Source: Phycisphaeraceae bacterium
GTDB lineage: Bacteria; Planctomycetota; Phycisphaerae; Phycisphaerales; UBA1924
DNA length: 48,127 bases
Assembly: GCA_021604785.1 (NCBI GenBank)
Contig: BQJQ01000001.1
Coordinates: forward strand, 1 to 48,127
Reading direction: 5' to 3'
This document shows positions 33,168-41,054 of the stretch, piece by piece (the first letter of the stretch is position 1; every line of letters begins with the position of its first letter). Under the pieces are notes generated by a model that saw nothing but the letters and a program-made list of their open reading frames with translations, was not told the DNA's origin and made no database searches. A program made the translations under genes and the position numbers.

Positions 33168-33344
33168 ATGCACCGCACGAACCGCTTGAGCCACCGCGTC
33201 ACGATCTGGGGCGTGCCCGTCGCCGCCCTCGCCTTGGCCTTTTTCGCCTGCTTCACCCCCGGGTGCAACACGACCGAGGGTCTGGGCAAGGACATCAAGG
33301 CGGGGGGCGAGGCCCTCGAGGACGCCGCCGACGACGCGAACTGA
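33168..33344 (+). CDS. Entericidin-like small lipoprotein
   Basis: A 58-residue lipoprotein with lipobox F-T-P-G-C, Cys33. The mature part reads C-N-T-T-E-G-L-G-K-D-I-K-A-G-G-E-A-L-E, close to the entericidin EcnA/EcnB pattern 'CNTxxGxGxDixxxG'. Entericidins are small membrane-active lipoproteins induced under stress or starvation. Start 33168 has AAAGGAAA upstream. There is no adjacent antidote gene, so a toxin role is not shown. It opens a rightward run of small envelope-protein genes. Confidence 0.8.
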   Translation: MHRTNRLSHRVTIWGVPVAALALAFFACFTPGCNTTEGLGKDIKAGGEALEDAADDAN

Positions 33345-33482
33345 CCCCCGACGCAGTATGAGCCCGGATTCATCCGGGGCTCATCGCGGGGTCACGCGTC
33401 GGTACGAAGATTCTTACGTCAACGCAGAGGCCGGCACGCAGCCGCACACCGCGGCCCGCTCGGCGAATACAAGGAGATAGTC

Positions 33483-33665
33483 ATGCTTGGTTGGGCACTC
33501 GCCTTTTTCATCATCGCCATCGTCGCCGCGGTCTTCGGATTCGGCGGCATCGCCGCGGGCGCCGCGACGATCGCGAAGGTTCTGTTCTTCGTCTTCATCG
33601 TGCTGTTCCTGCTCTCGCTGATCGCGGGGCTGTTCCGCCGCGGGAGCACGACCGTCAAGATCTGA
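33483..33665 (+). CDS. DUF1328-family small membrane protein
   Basis: A 60-residue protein with two hydrophobic helices: [12 protein letters not shown] and [13 protein letters not shown], joined by a Gly/Ala-rich loop ([10 protein letters not shown]). This is the DUF1328/YtjA layout, widespread and of unknown function, often in stress-response regions. Start 33483 has AAGGAGA upstream. It stands between the entericidin-like gene and the acidic lipoprotein. Confidence 0.92.
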   Translation: MLGWALAFFIIAIVAAVFGFGGIAAGAATIAKVLFFVFIVLFLLSLIAGLFRRGSTTVKI

Positions 33666-33725
33666 ACGCGGCGTGCAATGCTCCCGCATCGGCCCGGAAC
33701 CACCCCTCAACTGGAGGTCAACACC

Positions 33726-33947
33726 ATGCAATCTGATACCAAGGCTCGAATCCTGGCCCGCATCGCGGGCGCCGCGTTCCTCGCAGGGGCCGCGCCCATC
33801 GTGATGAGCGGGTGTGACGACGGCGGCCCCGCCGAAGAGATCGGGGAAGACATCGACGACGCCGTGGACGACGCGGGCGACGCCATCGAGGACGCCGCGG
33901 ATGACGTCGAGGACGCGATCGATGACGCAACCGACGACGAGCCGTAA
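33726..33947 (+). CDS. Acidic repeat-rich small lipoprotein
   Basis: A 73-residue lipoprotein with lipobox V-M-S-G-C, Cys30. The mature part has about 43 residues with no Lys or Arg and many Asp/Glu in short Ala-spaced units such as D-D-A-V-D-D-A and E-D-A-A-D-D-V. It is expected to be an extended acidic helix or to bind cations. It resembles the tail of the entericidin-like protein, E-A-L-E-D-A-A-D-D-A-N, so the two may be related. No known family was assigned. Confidence 0.75.
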   Translation: MQSDTKARILARIAGAAFLAGAAPIVMSGCDDGGPAEEIGEDIDDAVDDAGDAIEDAADDVEDAIDDATDDEP

Positions 33948-34027
33948 TCCGGCGCCCCGCTCGCAAGCTTCGATCGCTCGCAGAAACTGACTCGCAACGA
34001 CTGTCATCACGGGAAAGGAACATCGCC

Positions 34028-34492
34028 ATGACACTCGAAACCAAACTCTCACTGACCGATGAGACCATCGGGGACGTGCAGGACCTGATCAGCATCAACA
34101 TCGACAGCGCCAAGGGCTTCCAGGCAGCTGCCGACCGGATCGAGAACGACGCGGTCGCGTCGTACTTCAGAGAGTGCGCCGCCCAGCGGGATGCTCAGGC
34201 GTCTGAGCTGAAGTCGATCGTCTCTGCCAATGCCGAGGAGCCGACCGATTCGGGCACGTTCAAGGGGACCCTCCACCGGTGGTGGCTCGAGGCCCGCGGG
34301 ACCGTGCAGGGCGGCGACACACACGCCGTGCTGGCAGAAACTGAGCGTGGCGAAGACGCGATCAAGGGCTGCTACGAGAAAGTCTTGAAGCAGAACCCCG
34401 GGAACGCGTTGAGCAGTGTGCTCCATGGTCAGTACGCCAACGTCAAGACGCGCCACGATCGGATCCGCGATCTGCGCGATCAGCACGCGTGA
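34028..34492 (+). CDS. PA2169/DUF2383-type four-helix protein
   Basis: A 154-residue helical cytosolic protein with the DUF2383 ferritin-like pattern: I-S-I-N-I-D-S-A-K-G-F-Q, then F-R-E-C-A-A-Q-R, W-W-L-E-A-R-G, and a C-terminal helix. The family is of unknown function and common in stress clusters beside PRC-barrel and DUF1328 genes. Start 34028 has AAAGGAAC upstream. The region after it, 34493-34706, holds no supported gene. Confidence 0.82.
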   Translation: MTLETKLSLTDETIGDVQDLISINIDSAKGFQAAADRIENDAVASYFRECAAQRDAQASELKSIVSANAEEPTDSGTFKGTLHRWWLEARGTVQGGDTHAVLAETERGEDAIKGCYEKVLKQNPGNALSSVLHGQYANVKTRHDRIRDLRDQHA

Positions 34493-34706
34493 CCAATCCC
34501 CCCTTGGGCCAGGGCGTGCCACCGCCGCCCCGGTCTCTTTCGTTGCCGTGCATTGAGCGGAGTAGGCAAGTACTCGCGCGAACAAGGTGACGAGCCTAGA
34601 CAGCTCGCACTCGGCATTAGGTGCTCTCGAACCTTCTCCATTTCCACGAAATCGGCGCATAGGCCGGCCCCGCATAGAAGATCCGGCACGCATAAAGCCC
34701 GCAACT

Positions 34707-37430
34707 TCACTGGCAATCGGCGAGGAACGCGTTGACAAAGACGTCAATGTCATCGACATTGAGAACAGTGTCGGCGTTCAGGTCCGCCGCGAGGTCGCCG
34801 CTGAGGAATGCGGCCACGAACACGTCGATGTCGTCCACGTTGAGCGTGCCATTGCCATCGAGGTCGGCCGGGCAGCCACCCGAGCCTGAAAGCGTAACGG
34901 CATCAACGAACGGGAACTTCACGTACTCAATCAGCGCGTCGCGCTCGGCGGCGTCCATCGCGAGCACGGCGTCGCGTGCCGCGGTGCCCTCGCCGCCGTG
35001 CCAGAGGATGGCTTCCAGAAGCGACCGCGCCCGCCCGTCGTGCAGGTAGTTCGGGTCGGCGGGGTTGCCGTTGGGGTCGAACGGGTCGGTCGGCGTGCCG
35101 AGCACGTGCCCGACGTAGCCAACACCCCACAGCGGGGGCGTGCGCCACTCGTTCCCGCTCGCAGCGAACTCGGGGCGCCCGTCCGCGAGGTCGTCGCCCA
35201 TGTCGTGGAGCAGCATGTCCGTGAATGGCTGGATGACCTGGTCGCGGTACGGCGCGAACGCCGCGTTGGCCGCGGTGCGCATCACCGGGCGGTGGCATGA
35301 GACGCATCCGGCGGCCTCGAAGAGCATCTTGCCCTGCTGCGCCACGGGATCGAGGTGGTTCTCACGCGGGGGGACGGCGAGCCCGCGCAAATAGGCGACC
35401 ATGGCATCGAGTGACATGACGTCGACCTCGACCGGGCCGTCCCCGACCAAGTCTGACGGCATTCCCATGTCGTGCGCGAACGCCGACGCGGCCTGCTGGC
35501 GCAGGTTCGGCTCGGCAGCCTTCCATCCGAACCTGCCCAGCGCGCTGCCCCCGGTGGCGCGGTCCGTGACGATGTTCGCCCGCCCGGAGATGCCGTCGCC
35601 GTCGGTGTCGTGCTCGTCGGCCCAGGCCAGAACTTCGGACTCGTCGATCGCCTCAAGCAGCCCGAGACCGACGAGCATCGGGGCGACGCGTACGGACACC
35701 TCGGCCTCGCCGTCGTAGGGCCCGCCGGCGGTGGTTGCCGCGGGGTCGCCCGGGATGTTGGTCCCGATCTCGCCGTAGAGCAAGTCCGTGAACTCGACGC
35801 GCGGACGCCGGAGCTCATACGGCGTGCCGTCGTCGAAGAAGTCGCTGATGTACTCCCACACGATCGCGGCCGAGCCCTCGGGCGTCGCGCCCGGGGCGGC
35901 CTTCGTGTCCAGCTGCACGCCGTACAGCGGGTGGGGCTGCGGCGCCGCGCCGGGCGAACCTGGCACGCTCAGGCGCACGACATAGTCGTCGAGCGGGTCG
36001 GCGCTCGAGCCGGGTGCCTGGCCGCGGCCGTCGAGCATGTGGCACTCGATGCACGAGTTGTTGGTGTAGAGCGGGCCGAGCAGCCCGGGATCGAAGACCG
36101 GGCTGGGGCCCATGTCGAACCCGACCGGCCCGCCGTTGCAGTCGAACGCGGTGGGCGGGTTGAAGAGCAGCCCGTCGTCCCACCTCGTCTCGAACTGGAC
36201 CTTGCCCTCCATGAACTCACCGAGCTCGGTCGGGGGCAGGTTCAGCGCGTGCTGGTTGAACGCGAACTGCTTGACGGTGACCACCGGGATCGACGCGTCG
36301 CCCGCGGCGTACGCAAGCGGGTGCTGCGATTCGCGCTGCAGGCGTCCGTCGCCGACGTAGTAGTAGATGAACTCGCTGTAATACGTCTGCCCGGCCAGGA
36401 GCGTGAACTCGACATCGACCCGCTGCCCGTGCACCAGGTCATCGATCGTCGACGTGAACAGGCCCCCACCGCCGTCCATCCGCTTGCTGATGGCGGAGAT
36501 GTTCCGGTCGCAGAAGCCGACCTCGCCCGACTGGTTGTACCACTTGATGTCGACGGCATTCACAGGCACCTCGGGCGCCGTGGTCAGCTCGAAATCGAGC
36601 CGGTCGCCGCGGTCGGTGATCTTCAGGTCGAAGGTCCGGCCGATGTCGTACCCGGCGGGGTAGTGATCGAACCGCCACTCGTTCTCATGCCGGTCACGGA
36701 AGCGGATCCCCGCGACGGTCTCGATCGGCTCGTCCGAGATCGGGGGCGCGGCCTCTCCCAGCGTCCGCTCGAACCAGGCCGTATCGACCGGCTCGATCCC
36801 GACGGTCTTGACAAACGAGTATGAGACTTCGTCACCCGCGGCCACACCGGGCAGCTCATAGCCCCAAACGAAGCCGCCCTGATTCGACATCGGCGCGGTC
36901 TGCATGGGGCCACCGTTGAGCCGGTAGCGCAGGTCCACGCCCACCACCCCGGGGAGCGGCGACGCCGGCGCGCCGGTCTCGATCTCGACCGACCACGCGC
37001 CCCCGCTGTCGACGACATCGTGGCTGAACGAGCGCGAGTGCGCCAACCCGCCCGGCCCGGGGTCGGTGTCGTCATCATCGTCCGAGGTGAACGACGTGCA
37101 GCCCTGCTCAAGCGTGAGCGTGTGCGCTGGGAACTGGTGCTGCGACGGAACCTGCACCACCAGGTGGAAGTTGAACTGGGTCCCGGAGGAAAGCCCCGAG
37201 AACGTGGCGGCGAAGTTGCCCGAGCCGTCGTCGCTCATGAAGTACCCGCCCCCCGGGGGGTTGGGGTAGATCAGAACAGCCGTCGCGGTTGGCGTCGCCG
37301 CGACCGTAACTGTTACATCTGAACCGTCCAGGCAGACCGTGCCCGTATAGGTCGGGGCCGCAGGCTGTGCCGATGCTCCAGCGGAAGCCGAGGCTGCTGT
37401 CAGAACTGCGACCAAGGCTCTGAAACCCAT
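34707..37430 (-). CDS. Di-haem oxidoreductase-family protein with C-terminal dockerin
   Basis: A 907-residue exported protein. A signal (about 1-22) precedes roughly 400 residues of beta-rich and partly FN3/CBM-like character with no clear family. The DHOR (di-haem oxidoreductase) part has two c-type haem sites, C-I-E-C-H at about 460-464 and C-V-S-C-H at about 709-713, with G-D-G-I-S-G-R-A-N and H-D-G-R-A-R nearby, as in the family. The last 55 residues form two dockerin repeats (A-D-L-D-G-N-G-T-L-N-V-D-D, A-D-L-N-A-D-T-V-L-N-V-D-D) ending D-C-Q, not the usual G-C. Start 37430 has GAGGGTC upstream. Confidence 0.85.
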   Translation of the reverse strand: MGFRALVAVLTAASASAGASAQPAAPTYTGTVCLDGSDVTVTVAATPTATAVLIYPNPPGGGYFMSDDGSGNFAATFSGLSSGTQFNFHLVVQVPSQHQFPAHTLTLEQGCTSFTSDDDDDTDPGPGGLAHSRSFSHDVVDSGGAWSVEIETGAPASPLPGVVGVDLRYRLNGGPMQTAPMSNQGGFVWGYELPGVAAGDEVSYSFVKTVGIEPVDTAWFERTLGEAAPPISDEPIETVAGIRFRDRHENEWRFDHYPAGYDIGRTFDLKITDRGDRLDFELTTAPEVPVNAVDIKWYNQSGEVGFCDRNISAISKRMDGGGGLFTSTIDDLVHGQRVDVEFTLLAGQTYYSEFIYYYVGDGRLQRESQHPLAYAAGDASIPVVTVKQFAFNQHALNLPPTELGEFMEGKVQFETRWDDGLLFNPPTAFDCNGGPVGFDMGPSPVFDPGLLGPLYTNNSCIECHMLDGRGQAPGSSADPLDDYVVRLSVPGSPGAAPQPHPLYGVQLDTKAAPGATPEGSAAIVWEYISDFFDDGTPYELRRPRVEFTDLLYGEIGTNIPGDPAATTAGGPYDGEAEVSVRVAPMLVGLGLLEAIDESEVLAWADEHDTDGDGISGRANIVTDRATGGSALGRFGWKAAEPNLRQQAASAFAHDMGMPSDLVGDGPVEVDVMSLDAMVAYLRGLAVPPRENHLDPVAQQGKMLFEAAGCVSCHRPVMRTAANAAFAPYRDQVIQPFTDMLLHDMGDDLADGRPEFAASGNEWRTPPLWGVGYVGHVLGTPTDPFDPNGNPADPNYLHDGRARSLLEAILWHGGEGTAARDAVLAMDAAERDALIEYVKFPFVDAVTLSGSGGCPADLDGNGTLNVDDIDVFVAAFLSGDLAADLNADTVLNVDDIDVFVNAFLADCQ

Positions 37431-37785
37431 TGTATTGACCCTCAGGCGGCATCGATCGCATGGCGACTCCACACGCATGCGACAGGATGTCCGTGTCACC
37501 ACATCAGTTCATGGCTTGCGAGGGTAATCTGGGGCCCGGCTACCCGCAACTGTTACAGAGCATTTCGTGCATGAGCTTCTCCAGAGGGAGGTCGACGCCC
37601 GAGTTGTAGTGACGCCCTGAGTTCCAGAATGAGCCCAGTTCGGTGCGTTGTGGTCGGACAGAGTTCGGGCAAGCGGACAAAATTCGAACATCGAGCTCCG
37701 GGCTCGCAGACCGGCGACCGCGATTCTGTTCAAACCGAGATGACTTCGCCTGCAACCGCTGAGGATCTCTCTCTGTCCGTTCACG
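37431..37785. other. Non-coding stretch between two leftward genes
   Basis: About 355 bases, less GC-rich than the surroundings. They hold the upstream region of the di-haem gene and the end of the phytase-like gene. Short reading frames on the minus strand (about 71-91 residues) lack start signals and family resemblance, so none is called. No clear hairpin terminator was identified. Confidence 0.5.
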
Positions 37786-38943
37786 TCAATCCAATCGGAG
37801 CCGCACGAACACAGTCGGCCCTTCGGCCCCGTGGTCGTTGTCCGAGCAAACGAGCAACGACCCGTCGGGCAGGATCGTCATGCCCTCGAAGTTCATCGGG
37901 CGCCCTCCGGGCAGCCGGCAGGCGACCGCGTCGAAATCAAAGAGCAGGCACTTCTGCATGGTTGTCGAATCTTGATCGGCGGGACGCCCCAGAGCGGCTC
38001 GTCGCTCGGTGACCCGGGGAAGCTTGGGCACCTCTACGAGGTAGAGCCGAACGTTGTACTGCGGCGCGCCTTCGCCGACCCGCTCGGCTCGTTCGAGCGC
38101 GAGCAGCCTGCCCTCCCCAACACTCACCAGTTCGGTCAGCCCGTTTTGTTCACCCGCCCAGGACCCGGGCACGGGTCCGAGCGGGTAGCGGAGCGTGCTC
38201 ACGCCGCCGACCAGAAGTTCGTCTGCCAGCGTTCCTGACATGGAGAGTTGGTACCGGATCACTCGACAGAACACAGCAGTGTCCGATTCGTCCTGAGCCA
38301 GCGGCTCTTCGACCCCTGCGTACAGCACGCAGGTGTGCGGGCTCGCATGCACTTCGAGCGCGAGCGCTTCAAAGCCCCGGTTGTTGCGCACGCCCTTTGC
38401 CTGCACAGTCGCGTCCTGGGCATCAGCAATGAACATCTCCGGAACGGGCAGGCGTACGGTCCGGCCGCCGGAATCCCGTGCAAAGACCGCGGGCGGTTCG
38501 CCCTCCTTGGTTCGCCCCTCGCTGGACCAGAACACCGACTCTTGTTCACGCCACGCCCGGACCCCCTCGGGATCGACGCGATTCAGCTTGAAGGCTTCGG
38601 CGTACTCGTCGGTGAGCGCCACCCACTCGACCGTGGCAGAATCCGAGGGAGTAGGGGTATCGATGCCGGGGATTACAAGATGGGCCATCCGTGCCGGGGC
38701 AAACTCTGCGCGATCATCGGAGACCGCGTACACCTCAACCGAACGCCCGGGTTCACTGAACGCATCGATCCCCGAGATCCCACCGAACGGCCACGAGCGC
38801 TCGCCGAGGGTGGGCGGCTGGTCGAGCGTGAACGCGCTGACAAGTTCTACGGAGCGTGGGCGTGCAGCTTCGCCGGCGCTGGGCCCTGCTCCAGCAACGA
38901 CTGCCACCGAGGCGGCAACTGCGTAGAAAAACATCACTGGCAT
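37786..38943 (-). CDS. Esterase-like activity of phytase-family exported protein
   Basis: A 385-residue secreted protein with a signal region at about 1-20. It has the layout of the 'esterase-like activity of phytase' beta-propeller family: F-G-G-I-S-G-I-D-A-F, Y-A-V-S-D-D-R near the start, and N-F-E-G-M-T-I-L-P-D-G-S-L-L-V-C-S-D-N-D at the end. The substrate is unknown. The start (ATG 38943) lacks a strong ribosome-binding site; an alternative ATG is at 38934. It lies downstream of, and is separated by a terminator from, the lamin-tail gene. Confidence 0.8.
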   Translation of the reverse strand: MPVMFFYAVAASVAVVAGAGPSAGEAARPRSVELVSAFTLDQPPTLGERSWPFGGISGIDAFSEPGRSVEVYAVSDDRAEFAPARMAHLVIPGIDTPTPSDSATVEWVALTDEYAEAFKLNRVDPEGVRAWREQESVFWSSEGRTKEGEPPAVFARDSGGRTVRLPVPEMFIADAQDATVQAKGVRNNRGFEALALEVHASPHTCVLYAGVEEPLAQDESDTAVFCRVIRYQLSMSGTLADELLVGGVSTLRYPLGPVPGSWAGEQNGLTELVSVGEGRLLALERAERVGEGAPQYNVRLYLVEVPKLPRVTERRAALGRPADQDSTTMQKCLLFDFDAVACRLPGGRPMNFEGMTILPDGSLLVCSDNDHGAEGPTVFVRLRLD

Positions 38944-38970
38944 GTCGTGCGTCTCGGCTTGGGTGAGATA

Positions 38971-39003
38971 AAAGAAAAGCCCGGGGCATGGCGGCCCGGG
39001 CTT
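38971..39003 (-). terminator. Intrinsic terminator
   Basis: AAGCCCGGG and CCCGGGCTT form perfect 9-bp arms around a 9-nt loop. On the minus strand it is followed by TTTTCTTTTAT. It ends the lamin-tail gene 22 bases after its stop and lies just before the start of the phytase-like gene. Confidence 0.88.
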
Positions 39004-39025
39004 GCGATCGTGCGGGGATGTGCGA

Positions 39026-39694
39026 TTAGCGTCGGCGGCGCATCGCGGCCAGGCCGCCGAGCCCGAGAACAGCCGCGGACATGGGCGCCGGGACGACCCC
39101 GGGCGAGCCAATGGCGAACGTGCCGTCGTCCGAAGCGGGCTGATCGGAGGTGTACGCGCCGTAGACGCCGCCCTGGGCGAGGTCGCCGAAGGAGATGGTG
39201 CCCGGGTTGTAGATGAAGCTGGCGGGCAAGGCGGGGCCGGCGTAGGACTGGGAGGCGAGGGTGGCCGCGGCGCTGGTGTTGCCGTCGAAGAAATAGGCGG
39301 CGTCGCCGCCGCCGCCGAGGCCCGAGCCGCCGTCCACGTACCCGATCTGTACGCCGGCGAGGTTGCCCGCGCCCCAGACCGCCGCAAACGCGTCGAGTGC
39401 ATCGGTGGCGCTCCCCCAGTTGTCTTCCCACGAGACGAGCACGATGACAGACTCGCCCGCGGCGATGCTGCCGATGCCGAAGACCTCGTCGTCCTTGGTC
39501 GCGTCGGCGGAGTCGTCGTCGTAGTAGACGCCAGAGAAGCTCACCGAGCTGTTGCCGAAGTTGGTGATCTCGACCCAGTCCGCGGTCTGCTCGGTGCCCG
39601 ACACGCCGCCGGCCCAGATCTCGGTGATGGTCAGGCTCGCCGAGGCCGCGCCCGCGGCCAGGGTCAGTGCGCACGCCGCCGTCATGGTCTTCAT
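39026..39694 (-). CDS. Lamin-tail-like exported protein with PEP-CTERM-like anchor
   Basis: A 222-residue secreted protein. The signal is about 1-19. The N-terminal region resembles the lamin-tail domain, with L-T-I-T-E-I-W-A-G-G-V-S-G, D-W-V-E-I-T-N-F-G-N-S-S-V and F-S-G-V-Y-Y. The C-terminus, V-P-A-P-M-S-A-A-V-L-G-L-G-G-L-A, followed by A-M-R-R-R-R, is a variant of the PEP-CTERM sorting signal: short motif, hydrophobic helix, Arg cluster. Such proteins are cleaved and exported by an exosortase; none is in the window. The start is ATG 39694 with GGAGAGGA upstream. Confidence 0.85.
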   Translation of the reverse strand: MKTMTAACALTLAAGAASASLTITEIWAGGVSGTEQTADWVEITNFGNSSVSFSGVYYDDDSADATKDDEVFGIGSIAAGESVIVLVSWEDNWGSATDALDAFAAVWGAGNLAGVQIGYVDGGSGLGGGGDAAYFFDGNTSAAATLASQSYAGPALPASFIYNPGTISFGDLAQGGVYGAYTSDQPASDDGTFAIGSPGVVPAPMSAAVLGLGGLAAMRRRR

Positions 39695-39988
39695 GGTTGA
39701 TTCCTCTCCAGGGATCCCTTGGTGATCTCTCTCGGGCCCCCGACGGGCGCCACGGCCCGAAAAATACCTGCCTTCCACGACACTTTCCCCTGCAAAACCC
39801 ACGGAACAGGGTGAAGGTTGCGCTAACCGTCAGCCACGATGGCGTCGTGTGAGGGCGCTCAAAAATCTTGTCCGTTCGTCAGCGCGATCTTGATAGTTCC
39901 TGAACACAAACCAGAGGCATGAACATGCCGGCATGATCTATGGTCCACGCTCATCGACGACCCATTGCACTGACGCGGAGCGCGAGAC
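39695..39988. other. Divergent intergenic region
   Basis: 294 bases between the divergent lamin-tail and prepilin-like genes. No further gene is supported. It must hold the promoters for both, but I could not assign boxes with confidence. Confidence 0.4.
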
Positions 39989-41014
39989 ATGACCAACCGG
40001 GCCGGGAACCTCCGGGCGTTCACCCTCATCGAGTTGTTGGTCGTGATCGCGATCATCGCGCTGCTGATCGGCATCCTCCTGCCGGCGCTGGGCAAGGCGC
40101 GCGACACGGCCAAGCAGATCCAGTGCGCGTCAAACCTGCGGCAGTACGGCATCGCGTTCACGGGATACTCGGGAGACAACGACGGCCGGTTCTGCTCGGG
40201 TCCGTTCGACAACCGTCGCCGCTGGCACGCCGACGGGCTCACCTCAAAATTCGACAATGTCAACGGCATCGAAGAGATCGGGTGGGTCGCCGACATGATC
40301 AACGGCGGGTACGCCCGCCCGGGCCACCTGCTCTGCCCCACCTCCCCGGCTCGGCACAACCAGAACATGCGCATGAGTCGCCTGAACGACGCCGGTTTCA
40401 AGGACTACACGCAAGAGGAGCGCGACCTGCTCGTCGAGCAGGGGTACAACTCCAACTACGTCCAGTCGTGGGTCATGGCGTTCACGTGGTACAAGGTCAA
40501 CGACCGGCTCGCGAACCTGGGCACCCGACCGTCGGACTACGCGATCGGGCCGCTGCGCGACACGTACGTTTCGGGCTCCGTCTCGGCGTCGAGCATCGTC
40601 CTCTTCGGCGACGCCCGCGTGGACGCGGGATCCGACGACGCGAACGACACGTATGACCACACGACCGAAGGTGACCTGCCCGCGAGCAAGTCGCTGGGTG
40701 ATGCTCCGAATTTCTTCGTGGGCAGCAGCTTCGCCAAGCAATCGTTCGCCGACTTCGGCCCTGCCCACGGGCGCGGCAAGGCGCCCGGCGGTACCGGCAG
40801 CAAGGCCGGGCACGACCGCACCGACGCCAACTTCCTGATGGCCGACGGGCACGTCGAGCCGCTGCAGGACGTCAACGGCGACAAGAACTACGACTGGGAA
40901 GACCCCAACACCGGCGAGCCGTATGAGCTTAACGCGCGCGGGCTTCCCGTTTATCCCGATTTCAACGCCAGCGACGTGTTCACCGGCGACATGGTCACGG
41001 GACGCTATCGCTGA
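39989..41014 (+). CDS. Prepilin-type N-terminal, H-x-DG domain protein
   Basis: A 341-residue pseudopilin-like protein. The type IV prepilin signal [15 protein letters not shown] is at about 6-20, to be cut after Ala/Gly and methylated, followed by the hydrophobic helix. The C-terminal region has [14 protein letters not shown], similar to the planctomycete 'H-X9-DG' motif but with ten residues between His and DG. Such proteins are numerous in Planctomycetes, and their function is unknown. It precedes the dockerin gene by 40 bases. Confidence 0.9.
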   Translation: MTNRAGNLRAFTLIELLVVIAIIALLIGILLPALGKARDTAKQIQCASNLRQYGIAFTGYSGDNDGRFCSGPFDNRRRWHADGLTSKFDNVNGIEEIGWVADMINGGYARPGHLLCPTSPARHNQNMRMSRLNDAGFKDYTQEERDLLVEQGYNSNYVQSWVMAFTWYKVNDRLANLGTRPSDYAIGPLRDTYVSGSVSASSIVLFGDARVDAGSDDANDTYDHTTEGDLPASKSLGDAPNFFVGSSFAKQSFADFGPAHGRGKAPGGTGSKAGHDRTDANFLMADGHVEPLQDVNGDKNYDWEDPNTGEPYELNARGLPVYPDFNASDVFTGDMVTGRYR

Positions 41015-41054
41015 TTCGAGAGAGATCCCCTTAAACCCTAGAGTGAGAGATCCC

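Noticed and set aside
37540-37755. Small minus-strand reading frame of 71 residues
   Set aside because: No start signal, no signal peptide and no family resemblance; the stretch is treated as non-coding.
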